NCBI GenBank assembly: GCA_001872985.1
Contig: MNYA01000417.1
Coordinates: 1-6,341, forward strand
Direction of reading: 5' to 3'
DNA length: 6,341 nt
DNA from: a bacterium CG2_30_54_10
GTDB lineage: Bacteria; Muiribacteriota; Ozemobacteria; Ozemobacterales; Ozemobacteraceae
The translations under genes and the position numbers were made by a program. Under the pieces are notes generated by a model, which had not been told where the DNA came from, did not search any database, and saw only the letters and a program-made list of their open reading frames with translations. Positions 1-6,341 of this stretch are shown piece after piece; position 1 is the stretch's first letter; every line of letters starts with the position of its first letter.

Positions 1-75
1 TGCCCGAAATGTGGCGAAGGCTCTCAAGCCTCCGCAAGCAGCTTCCAGCCGCTGCCATTCAGGGCCGCCACATAA
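1..75 (+). CDS. possible 3' end of an upstream gene (zinc-ribbon-like tail)
   Basis: Frame 1 is open from the window edge to a TAA at 73-75 and gives 24 residues that begin Cys-Pro-Lys-Cys-Gly and end in a Ser/Ala/Pro-rich tail. A CPxCG pair is typical of one half of a zinc ribbon, so this could be the C-terminus of a zinc-ribbon protein whose body lies before the window. The evidence is only a short open stretch plus that motif. The +3 frame is also open here, and runs on into the repeat to 239, and a short minus-strand frame is open to the edge. The assignment is therefore tentative and no family is proposed. Confidence 0.33.
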   Translation, partial: CPKCGEGSQASASSFQPLPFRAAT

Positions 76-147
76 TGCGAAGGTCACACCAATTGATTGA
101 TGACACGTATCTACTCAATAATTCGGGGAAACTCAATGATTCCTGGC

Positions 148-218
148 GCAAGAGATTTCTCCCTTCGGTCGAAATGACAGCATCGTTTGTCATTCCGAAC
201 GAATGTGAGAAATCTCGC
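148..218. repeat. imperfect palindromic interspersed repeat
   Basis: The arm at 148-179 (GCAAGAGATTTCTCCCTTCG, then GTCGAAATGACA) is nearly the reverse complement of the arm at 188-218 (TGTCATTCCGAACGAATGTG, then AGAAATCTCGC). They are separated by an 8-nt spacer at 180-187. The best-matched blocks are AGATTTCTC against GAGAAATCT and the ATGACA/TGTCAT core. Short flanking CTCAA (132-136) and TTGAG (225-229) may extend the symmetry. From general knowledge, the wording closely resembles a family of palindromic repeats scattered between genes in many bacterial genomes and often mis-annotated as small proteins containing 'VIPNEC' or 'HSERSEES'. It is probably a non-autonomous, REP/MITE-like element. 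As RNA it would form a long hairpin, but no U-tract follows, so it is not called a terminator. Confidence 0.72.
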
Positions 219-271
219 ATTATGTTGAGAATCAGCTAATGCCCCCTCTTTTTGAGCAGATACGATGACAC

Positions 272-285
272 TTTAATTTATTAAA
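272..285 (+). promoter_or_regulatory. AT-rich inverted repeat with -10-like hexamer before the TPR gene
   Basis: TTTAAT (272-277) and ATTAAA (280-285) form a perfect 6-bp inverted repeat around TT and end 2 nt before the ATG at 288. TTTAAT matches the sigma-70 -10 consensus at 5 of 6 positions. If used, it would place transcription initiation at about 284-288, on or next to the start codon. The only -35-like hexamer nearby is TTGAGC (252-257), whose 14-nt spacer to TTTAAT is shorter than normal, so the promoter call is weak. The symmetry could equally be an operator half-site pair or simply AT-rich sequence. Confidence 0.35.
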
Positions 286-287
286 TC

Positions 288-368
288 ATGCGATCGCTCT
301 TTTTTCCCCGGGCTTTCCTGGTTGTGGCCGTCCTGCTTGCGGTTGCTGTTGCTGTTGTTTGTCAGGCC
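288..368 (+). other. signal peptide of the TPR protein
   Basis: These 27 codons encode a short positively charged start (MRSLFFPR), a hydrophobic stretch of about 15 residues rich in Val, Ala and Leu, and a C-Q-A sequence before R28. The -3/-1 residues (C25, A27) are acceptable for signal peptidase I. The alternative is lipoprotein processing at C25, but the residues before it (V-A-V-V) fit the usual L-[AS]-[GA]-C lipobox poorly. Either way the protein is predicted to leave the cytoplasm. Confidence 0.78.
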
Positions 369-3300
369 AGACCACGGGTGAAGGTCGCGACCGAACCAGC
401 CTTCCTCCCCGGCGAGCAGAATGAGATACTGAAAAAAGAGGTGCTGGAGTACGTTCGGGAGAATGCCGCCCGGGAGCCCGGCGAGGGATGGCTTTTCCTT
501 TCGAAGCATTACGATGAACTTGAGAAACCCGAGCAATCACTTGATTTCCTTCAAAGAATCGTCAGAACCGATACCATCGACCCTCGCTTGAAAGGCGAGG
601 CCGAGCTCCTGATGGCCGAGTTCCTCACCAAACAAAAAAATGAGGAGCAGGCGTTGAAAGAGGTCGACCGGCTCATTTCCTGGAATCCCGATCGCGACCT
701 GTTGGTTCGCGCCAAAATTGAGCGTGCGAAGCTGCTTGGGCGTGGCCTGACCCGGATGGATGACCTGTTTAAGGCGTTCAAACGATATTACCAGTCCTTC
801 CCGGAGTTGAGCGAGATCGAGGAAATTCCCTACCTGATGGGCTTCGAACGTGGATACGATCTCGAGATCGGCATGAAAGCCCTCGAAGCCTGGGAAGAGG
901 TCGCCAGTTTCCCTGAGCGTGAAGCATCCCAGGTGGGGAATCTGCATATCGGGCTGATGTATGCATACGATCTTTCAAGCCCGGACAAAGCTCCCCGGTA
1001 TCTTTCCAGAATTCCCCGAACGGCGACCTCAACTCCGGCGATCGATGCCCTATTCGTTCGCGCTACCCTACTCCATTTCTCCAATCCCCCCAGGGACGCC
1101 CGCGAAGCGCTTTCCGGCTATCGCGATTTCCTTTCGAAAACCAAAGACCTGCCCGGTTACCGTATCGGAACGATCCTGACCGCCGATCTTCTATCAACGC
1201 GCCTCCAAGACACCCAGGCGGCAATCGAACTTCTTTCGACCCTGGCAAGCGCTCCGCCACACCTTGTGGGCACCCAGTCAATTTCCCTTGAAAAAAGATC
1301 CGAAGAAGATGAAGAAACCAAGTCATGGGCGACACTCGCCTGGAAAATTGCCGGATATTACGCCGAGTTCAGGCTGCACGATCCCGATCGGGCCTGCGCC
1401 GCCTACCAGAAAGCAATCGATTCCAACAAATCCCGGCGAGCCGTTGAGCCCGATCCCTGGCTTGCCCAGGCGCTTGCCCGCTGCGAACCGAAGGTTTCCC
1501 CCCCGCAGATGATGTTCGACATGGCCTACGAAAAATACCGCGGGCGCGATATCGAAACCGCCCTGCGATTATACGAAAACTTCATCGCGAGCTATCCGGA
1601 CCACCAACTTACCAGGGAAGCCATGTTTCGGGCCGCCCAGATCACCGACGACGACCTGAAAGACTTCGACGAGGCGCTCAGCCGCTATCAGCGCTACCTC
1701 ATCCAGGTCGTACCGAAAAAATCAACCTGGAAGCTGGATACGCTCTACGATTGGGGCCGAATCGACGAGGTCCGCTATCGTATCGGAAACCTGCTTAGCC
1801 TTCACAAAAAAGATCCGATGGGCGCCCTGAAGATCTTCGATGATCTCTCAACCGCCTACCCGGACAGTTTCTGGGCGATGCAAGGAATGAAGGACAGCAT
1901 TCGTATCTACAAAGAAGATCTTGGTGATGAAAACACCGCCCTCGAAAAAATGGTTTCATTCATCGAGAAGTATCCGGAGAGCAAAGATGCCCAGACATTT
2001 CGAAAAAAGCTTTTCGAACAGCACCTTTCCCTGGGCCAGTCAACGAAGGCTCTCGCCCTCCTGAAAGATTTCCTCGACCACAGCCTGCCCTCCGATGCGG
2101 GGTATCTCGAAATGAAGCGGACTTGGAGAGACCTCGCTTTTCGCCTTCGTGAGGAAGAGATCCGCAAACGCCTTCCGACCGCCGGCCCCCGGGATCGCAT
2201 CGACCTGTTCATGAATCTCGCGAATGTCTTGTCCCTGGCCAGCACACCTGCACCACTCGAAGCCCTCGCCAAGGAGATCGAAACCGAGGATCTTCCGGAT
2301 GAAGTGAGATGGGGGCTGACCTACCACCTTGGCCGGACGCTGTACCGCGATTTCCCGGGACCGGGAAAAGCTGTTTTTCAGAAACTGGCAGATTCCGCAT
2401 CAGGCCCGGCACGACTGGCGTGCCTGCTGACCCTCGGCAATATCGAATTCCGTGTCGAAAAATCGGTACAAAAGTCGATCGGGTATTACGAGGCAGCCGC
2501 CTCGCTTTCCACGCCTGTCGATCCTCTCTTTGAAACCCCGCTCTACAGGCTGGGCCGGCTCTATCTGGTAACCGGAGATGGTTCGCTTGGGATCGAGACA
2601 TTGAACGCATTTCTTAGGCGGTATCCACGGAGTCGCCATTACGCGAAGGCATGTTTGGCCCTGGGAGAAGTCTACGCCTTCCTCCATCATCCGGTGCAGG
2701 CGGCACGCTTTCTACGTCAGGTGGTGCGCTTGTCTCCCGCGTTAGCTGAGAAAGCCCGGCTGTTGCTCGATACCGTGGAGAAGGCGATGCTTCCCGATGA
2801 ATGGCTTGCCCTCCAGGCTAAAGATCGGAAGCAACAGAAAGACAAAGCCATTGTGCTTTCCGCCGCCTCCGGAACCCCTGATGCGGGCGCCCTTCGGGGT
2901 ACCCCGCCCTCCATCTCTCCTTCCCCCACGGCCCTGCCCCCGCCCTCGCCTGGCGACTCGCTTACTGACGAAGAGATGGCGAACCTCGAACCGGAAGACC
3001 TCTACGAACGTTACGCCATCGAGAATGCGAAGGGGAAACCCGACCCGGTTTTGGCCGTCAGGATGCTCCTTCAGATACTCAAGAAAAGAGGCCCGGCCGA
3101 AGTTACGGGGAAAGCGGTTCGACACTATATCTCATGGCGGTTTTTCCGAAAACGCGACGGGAAGGCCTTTGTCGCTGAGATTCAGCCTCTGCTGACCGAG
3201 CGGAACTACCCCACGGAGTTTGCCGAACTTCTGTTCAGACTGGCTCAGGCAGAAGATTATTCCCTCAGAGACTATGAAGCGGCGAACAAGTCCTATTTTG

Positions 3301-6089
3301 AGTATCTTTCCTTTTTCACGGATGGCAAGCGGGCGTTGGCCTCCCGGGAAAGGATTCCACAGGTTTTCGAGGCCGCCAAGGACACGAAAAACGCGCTTCG
3401 TTTCTATGTGAAGCTGATCGATGATTCCACCCTCCCAGGAGCTTCCCGAGTTGACGCTTCGATCAGGAAAGCCCGAATCGAGGAACTCGATCAGCGCAAG
3501 GAAGAAGCTATCAGAACCCTTGAGGCGTCTCTGGCCTTCGATTCACCACGCAAGGGTGAGATCTATCTTCGGCTCGAAAAGTTGACGGATAACTTCGAAT
3601 ACGTTCGGAAGGCGCTCGAAACCCCGGGCGATGAGAAATTCAGGTTCGAGGCTATGCAGCGCCTGATAAAAAAGGCCGAGAAATCCCGAAAATACGATGA
3701 AGCCTCCGCGCTTCTGGAAGCCAATGCGGGGGCCTTCAACGAGCCAAAGGCCGCCTTATGGATCGAAAAGAAACGAGCCGATCTCGGAAAACGCGACGAA
3801 ATTGCCGCCATTGAAAAACAAATCGAAACTTTCCCCGAGGATCCAAACACCCCCGCCCGCCTTTTCAAGCTGGCAACGATGGTTGAAGGGGCGGAAAACA
3901 CCAAATACCGCTCTCAAGACCTTTTCTACGAGATCACCCTCGTTTACCCCCATTCTGAGTTCTTCCGCGAAAGCAAGATCAGGGCGGAAAACACAAGGGC
4001 GATCCGTTCTCTCGAAGAACTGGATGACATGTTGAAATCGGGCGTTAAACCTGATGAGGGCGAAGAGATACTTCTCGAACGAAGCCGCCTTTACAAAGAT
4101 TCCCTCCAAGACTCCGCCAAGGCCGGAGAAAACCTCGAGGCGCTGTTCAAGCTCTATCCCGCGGGCACGCACCGCGATGAAGCCTATCTGAAAATGGGCG
4201 ACCTGGCCCTGTCTTCCGAAAAATCCGCCGAAAAAGCGCTTGCCTATTGGGAAGCCGGCCTTTCCGCAAGTCGCGATTCTCAGACTCGGGAACAGCTCAC
4301 CCGAAGGATCAACGATCTTCGCAAGTTTCGAGAACGGATTCTCTATTCAGAAAGCCGTTCCGATCATGACGAGGGAGTACAAACCCTTTTTCGGGTCTGG
4401 CGTCTGGAAGGCGACGTCGTCTTCGCTCTTTCTCTTGTCACGGAAGCTCTCGCCAAACTCGAAAACCGCCCGCAGACCGCGCGACTTACCTACCTGCAGG
4501 GACGCCTGCTCGAAGAAGATGGAAGGCCGACCGAGGCGCTCGCGGCCTACGAGAAAGCGCTTAGATGCCTTTATCACCCCGGCTGTCGAAAGGATATGCT
4601 GCTCTATCGGATGGCACGGATCCAAATCAAGGCGACAAGGGCCGAAGAGGCCTATAAGTTGTTTTCCGCGTTGGCAAATCGTTACCCCAGAAGCCTGCTT
4701 TCCCGATCGGCTTTGTACAATCTGTATAAAACTGATATGGCGGCAAAGCGCTTTACCCAGGCTCATCTTCGGTTGAACCAACTCCTGGTCTTCAATGCAT
4801 TGGTTCCGGTTCAGAGAGCGAAACTCATCGAGCTTGAGAGGTCGCTGACCGCGATGATGAACATCAGCGAGATGAATCGGCTCCGGAAGTTTTCCAAAAC
4901 AGGAGCATCCGAATTCCCCTACTACATCGGGAAGGTTCTCGAAAACGATCTGCATGACAGCGACCAGGCCATCGCTCAGTATGAAGATTATCTCAAGACC
5001 AATCCGCCCCAATCACGGGCTCGCGATCTGATGCTGAAAATCGCCGACCTCTACGAACAGAAACGTGATTTCGTGAAGGCCGTCGGAACTCTTGACGCGC
5101 TTCTTGGAACGCTTCCGGCGGCTCCCCAGAATATCGAGTTGATCGTTCGGATCGGAAATCTTGTCGAGGATAAACTTGGAAACCCTGAATTGGCGGATCT
5201 TTTCTACCGCTCGATCCTCGATGACTACGCAAAAGTGCCTCAAATCCGAAATTTTGCCCGTGCGAAGATCCGCGTCGTGGCCGAAAAACGGCTTGCCAAG
5301 GCCGTGAAACCCAAAGGAGCACGCAAGGTTAAGCGTGAATACAGCGAGGAAGACCAGGACATTCTTTCCAGTCTCGATGAAATCAAGCAGACGCAGATCG
5401 ACGAGCTCCAGGATTACCTGCGTGCAGAACGTGAGATGGTTCAGCTCTGGGACGACAACGTAGGTTCTCCGGCCACCCTGGACATCATGAAGGAGCTCGA
5501 TACTCTCGGTCAGGAGCTTCTGCTCGATCCACAGAAATCCGCCGAGTACATGCAGCGCTGGCTTGACGAGAACCCTGACGACCCGGAACTCGCCAATGTC
5601 ACCCTCAAACTCTACGAAATGTATATGACCCGCCTTCGTGATGGGCAGAAAGCTCTTCTGCTCCTCGAAAGCTTCGTCCGTGCGAACCCGACATCTCCGT
5701 TTGTCGATGAGATCCAATTGAAAATCGGCAAGGCGAACGAACAGCTCATACTCAACTTTGAAGAAGCTCGCCGTGTATACCAGCGGATCATCGACACCAG
5801 GCGGAATGACCCCTACGTCCAGGAAGCCTTTTTCCGGATGGGTTTCCTGCTTCGCGAGGGATTCGCGGATTATTCAGGTGCGGTTAAGATCTGGGAGGAG
5901 ATGAATAACCTTTTCTATCAGAACCCCTTCGCCGCCGATGCGCAATATGCCATCGCCTATACATACGAAGTTTACTTGAGGGATTACACGAAAGCCCGGG
6001 CAAACTACGAGAAGCTCCTGAACCAATATCCCAATTCCCCGTTGCAGAACCAGGTTAGGGAGGCCTTAATCCGGATCGGCGGGAAATGA
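288..6089 (+). CDS. giant exported TPR-repeat solenoid protein (1933 aa)
   Basis: Likely an exported scaffold that binds proteins or envelope polymers through an alpha-helical solenoid; the partner is unknown. Residues 1-27 look like a Sec signal peptide: basic n-region (R2, R8), hydrophobic core at about 10-24, and a possible signal peptidase I site after A27. C25 could instead be a weak lipobox cysteine. From about residue 45 to the end the protein is a run of paired amphipathic helices with TPR-like Ala/Gly/Tyr patterning. Repeat ends read aromatic/Asn-Pro at residues 133, 171, 208, 436, 524, 562, 779, 1182, 1220, 1290, 1466, 1572, 1762, 1800, 1879 and 1914, like periplasmic BamD/CpoB-type TPRs. 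A Pro/Ser/Thr-rich linker (about 860-892) and a basic linker (about 1668-1690) divide it into three blocks. There is no enzymatic motif, no second membrane segment and no C-terminal anchor. The ATG is chosen because it supplies the complete signal peptide and the next in-frame Met is M109; no Shine-Dalgarno sequence precedes it. The TPR fold is secure, the exact role is not. Confidence 0.93.
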   Translation: MRSLFFPRAFLVVAVLLAVAVAVVCQARPRVKVATEPAFLPGEQNEILKKEVLEYVRENAAREPGEGWLFLSKHYDELEKPEQSLDFLQRIVRTDTIDPRLKGEAELLMAEFLTKQKNEEQALKEVDRLISWNPDRDLLVRAKIERAKLLGRGLTRMDDLFKAFKRYYQSFPELSEIEEIPYLMGFERGYDLEIGMKALEAWEEVASFPEREASQVGNLHIGLMYAYDLSSPDKAPRYLSRIPRTATSTPAIDALFVRATLLHFSNPPRDAREALSGYRDFLSKTKDLPGYRIGTILTADLLSTRLQDTQAAIELLSTLASAPPHLVGTQSISLEKRSEEDEETKSWATLAWKIAGYYAEFRLHDPDRACAAYQKAIDSNKSRRAVEPDPWLAQALARCEPKVSPPQMMFDMAYEKYRGRDIETALRLYENFIASYPDHQLTREAMFRAAQITDDDLKDFDEALSRYQRYLIQVVPKKSTWKLDTLYDWGRIDEVRYRIGNLLSLHKKDPMGALKIFDDLSTAYPDSFWAMQGMKDSIRIYKEDLGDENTALEKMVSFIEKYPESKDAQTFRKKLFEQHLSLGQSTKALALLKDFLDHSLPSDAGYLEMKRTWRDLAFRLREEEIRKRLPTAGPRDRIDLFMNLANVLSLASTPAPLEALAKEIETEDLPDEVRWGLTYHLGRTLYRDFPGPGKAVFQKLADSASGPARLACLLTLGNIEFRVEKSVQKSIGYYEAAASLSTPVDPLFETPLYRLGRLYLVTGDGSLGIETLNAFLRRYPRSRHYAKACLALGEVYAFLHHPVQAARFLRQVVRLSPALAEKARLLLDTVEKAMLPDEWLALQAKDRKQQKDKAIVLSAASGTPDAGALRGTPPSISPSPTALPPPSPGDSLTDEEMANLEPEDLYERYAIENAKGKPDPVLAVRMLLQILKKRGPAEVTGKAVRHYISWRFFRKRDGKAFVAEIQPLLTERNYPTEFAELLFRLAQAEDYSLRDYEAANKSYFEYLSFFTDGKRALASRERIPQVFEAAKDTKNALRFYVKLIDDSTLPGASRVDASIRKARIEELDQRKEEAIRTLEASLAFDSPRKGEIYLRLEKLTDNFEYVRKALETPGDEKFRFEAMQRLIKKAEKSRKYDEASALLEANAGAFNEPKAALWIEKKRADLGKRDEIAAIEKQIETFPEDPNTPARLFKLATMVEGAENTKYRSQDLFYEITLVYPHSEFFRESKIRAENTRAIRSLEELDDMLKSGVKPDEGEEILLERSRLYKDSLQDSAKAGENLEALFKLYPAGTHRDEAYLKMGDLALSSEKSAEKALAYWEAGLSASRDSQTREQLTRRINDLRKFRERILYSESRSDHDEGVQTLFRVWRLEGDVVFALSLVTEALAKLENRPQTARLTYLQGRLLEEDGRPTEALAAYEKALRCLYHPGCRKDMLLYRMARIQIKATRAEEAYKLFSALANRYPRSLLSRSALYNLYKTDMAAKRFTQAHLRLNQLLVFNALVPVQRAKLIELERSLTAMMNISEMNRLRKFSKTGASEFPYYIGKVLENDLHDSDQAIAQYEDYLKTNPPQSRARDLMLKIADLYEQKRDFVKAVGTLDALLGTLPAAPQNIELIVRIGNLVEDKLGNPELADLFYRSILDDYAKVPQIRNFARAKIRVVAEKRLAKAVKPKGARKVKREYSEEDQDILSSLDEIKQTQIDELQDYLRAEREMVQLWDDNVGSPATLDIMKELDTLGQELLLDPQKSAEYMQRWLDENPDDPELANVTLKLYEMYMTRLRDGQKALLLLESFVRANPTSPFVDEIQLKIGKANEQLILNFEEARRVYQRIIDTRRNDPYVQEAFFRMGFLLREGFADYSGAVKIWEEMNNLFYQNPFAADAQYAIAYTYEVYLRDYTKARANYEKLLNQYPNSPLQNQVREALIRIGGK
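2868..2963 (+). other. Pro/Ser/Thr-rich interdomain linker
   Basis: Codons for about residues 861-892 encode a low-complexity stretch containing TPPSISPSPTALPPPSPGD. It follows a charged, Lys/Gln-rich helix (about 838-853) and precedes a new helical run that begins at about residue 893. It has no helical-repeat pattern, so it is read as a flexible linker between two solenoid halves of roughly 800 and 1040 residues. The DNA here is visibly richer in C than the flanking coding sequence. Confidence 0.75.
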
Positions 6090-6098
6090 TGTATCGTG

Positions 6099-6113
6099 GA
6101 TCAGCATCTGATC
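6099..6113 (+). promoter_or_regulatory. small perfect inverted repeat abutting the downstream ribosome binding site
   Basis: GATCAG (6099-6104) and CTGATC (6108-6113) are perfect 6-bp arms around a CAT loop in the 37-bp gap between the two genes. The structure ends on the base before GAGGTG at 6114. No T-run follows, so it is not an intrinsic terminator. It could be an mRNA hairpin that influences access to the ribosome binding site, or a coincidental palindrome. Confidence 0.4.
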
Positions 6114-6119
6114 GAGGTG
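6114..6119 (+). promoter_or_regulatory. Shine-Dalgarno sequence of the downstream gene
   Basis: GAGGTG lies 7 nt before the ATG at 6127, which is near-ideal spacing, and this decides the start. The earlier ATG at 6122 is followed in frame by a stop after three codons. The in-frame ATG at 6136 would sit too far from this site. Confidence 0.7.
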
Positions 6120-6126
6120 TAATGAA

Positions 6127-6341
6127 ATGTTGAATATGAATGAGTTGGTCGACCTTTTGGAAAGATACGAACGCTTTCTGATCTATTATGCCGTAGCGGT
6201 TTTTAGACTTTTGGGTGATGTCCATCCTTCTGTTGAGATGAAACTGCTTGGAATCATCAAAGGAAATGTTTTTCCCGTTCCGATGGAAGCCTTTTCGAAG
6301 CATCTGGAGCGGCTTTCCGACCCCGCTCTCCGCCGCCGAAA
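6127..6341 (+). CDS. start of an unidentified downstream gene (truncated by the window edge)
   Basis: The frame opens at ATG 6127, is preceded by a good Shine-Dalgarno sequence, and stays open for 71 codons to the window edge. The protein begins MLNMNELVDLLERYERF. A moderately hydrophobic, aromatic stretch follows at residues 17-30 (centred on IYYAVAVF), then a likely amphipathic helix at about 35-46 and a charged helix at about 53-63, and the visible part ends in three Arg. There is no clear signal peptide, since the hydrophobic stretch is short and preceded by acidic residues. I do not recognise the family. The gene lies 37 bp after the TPR gene on the same strand with no terminator between them, so it is probably the next gene of the same operon, possibly a cytoplasmic regulator or partner. 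That role is inference from position only. Confidence 0.7.
   Translation, partial: MLNMNELVDLLERYERFLIYYAVAVFRLLGDVHPSVEMKLLGIIKGNVFPVPMEAFSKHLERLSDPALRRR

Noticed and set aside
9..239. 76-codon + strand open frame upstream of the giant gene
   Set aside because: Its second half is simply a translation of the palindromic repeat (it includes the VIPNEC-type string seen in spurious annotations). It has no ribosome binding site or recognisable domain, and it would end inside the repeat.
2883..2907. GC-rich dyad with a TTCG loop, considered as an intrinsic terminator
   Set aside because: It lies inside a continuous open frame, is not followed by a T-run, and is explained by Pro/Gly/Ala codons of the linker.
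2209..3195. Several overlapping 70-133-codon frames on both strands around the Pro-rich linker
   Set aside because: These are Arg/Pro/Gly-rich shadow translations of C-rich coding DNA without ribosome binding sites or domain signatures.
4347..5717. Long minus-strand open stretch (two adjacent frames of 221 and 234 codons separated by one stop) antisense to the TPR gene
   Set aside because: It is in exact antisense codon register with the real gene, where stops arise only opposite TTA, CTA and TCA codons, which this gene uses rarely. The products have no recognisable domain, and the opposite strand shows strong TPR patterning.
288..6089. Possibility that the long frame is several genes fused by sequencing error
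   Set aside because: The helical-repeat pattern and codon style continue across the whole length, no internal ribosome binding site plus signal peptide is seen after either linker, and no frame change is needed anywhere.
6099..6113. Inverted repeat considered as a transcription terminator between the two genes
   Set aside because: The stem is only 6 bp and is followed by GAGGTG rather than a T-tract. The next gene starts 13 nt later with a good ribosome binding site, so read-through is more likely.

Overview
The window is almost entirely one very long gene. A single uninterrupted reading frame on the + strand (288-6089) encodes a 1933-residue protein that starts with a Sec-type signal sequence. 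The rest is built from degenerate tetratricopeptide-like (TPR) helical hairpins. The best reading is an exported (periplasmic or surface-tethered) alpha-solenoid scaffold. The fold class is well supported, but the specific function is not. DNA composition, codon use and the start-region signals are bacterial. The exported TPR solenoid, whose repeat boundaries read aromatic/Asn-Pro-x-Ser/Asp as in BamD/CpoB(YbgF)-type periplasmic TPR proteins, suggests a diderm bacterium. The sequence alone does not fix the phylum.

Layout: bases 1-75 may be the last 24 codons of an upstream + strand gene ending in a Cys-Pro-Lys-Cys-Gly tail. This is tentative. Bases 76-287 are intergenic and hold an imperfect palindrome of about 71 bp (148-218). 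It resembles the interspersed intergenic repeats whose chance translation reads 'VIPNEC...'. Just before the giant gene lies an AT-rich perfect inverted repeat that contains a -10-like hexamer, and there is no visible Shine-Dalgarno sequence. Bases 288-6089 are the TPR giant. A Pro/Ser/Thr-rich linker (about residues 860-892) splits it into two solenoid halves, and a short Lys/Arg-rich linker (about residues 1668-1690) sets off its last part. After a 37-bp gap comes the start of a second gene (6127 to beyond the window edge). It has a good Shine-Dalgarno sequence, and a small perfect inverted repeat directly abuts that sequence.

The giant gene and the following gene share strand and close spacing with no terminator-like structure between them, so they are probably co-transcribed. 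No RNA genes, CRISPR arrays, transposases or attachment sites are visible. I see no convincing evidence of a previously undescribed multi-gene system. The most unusual item is the size and modular layout of the exported TPR protein.
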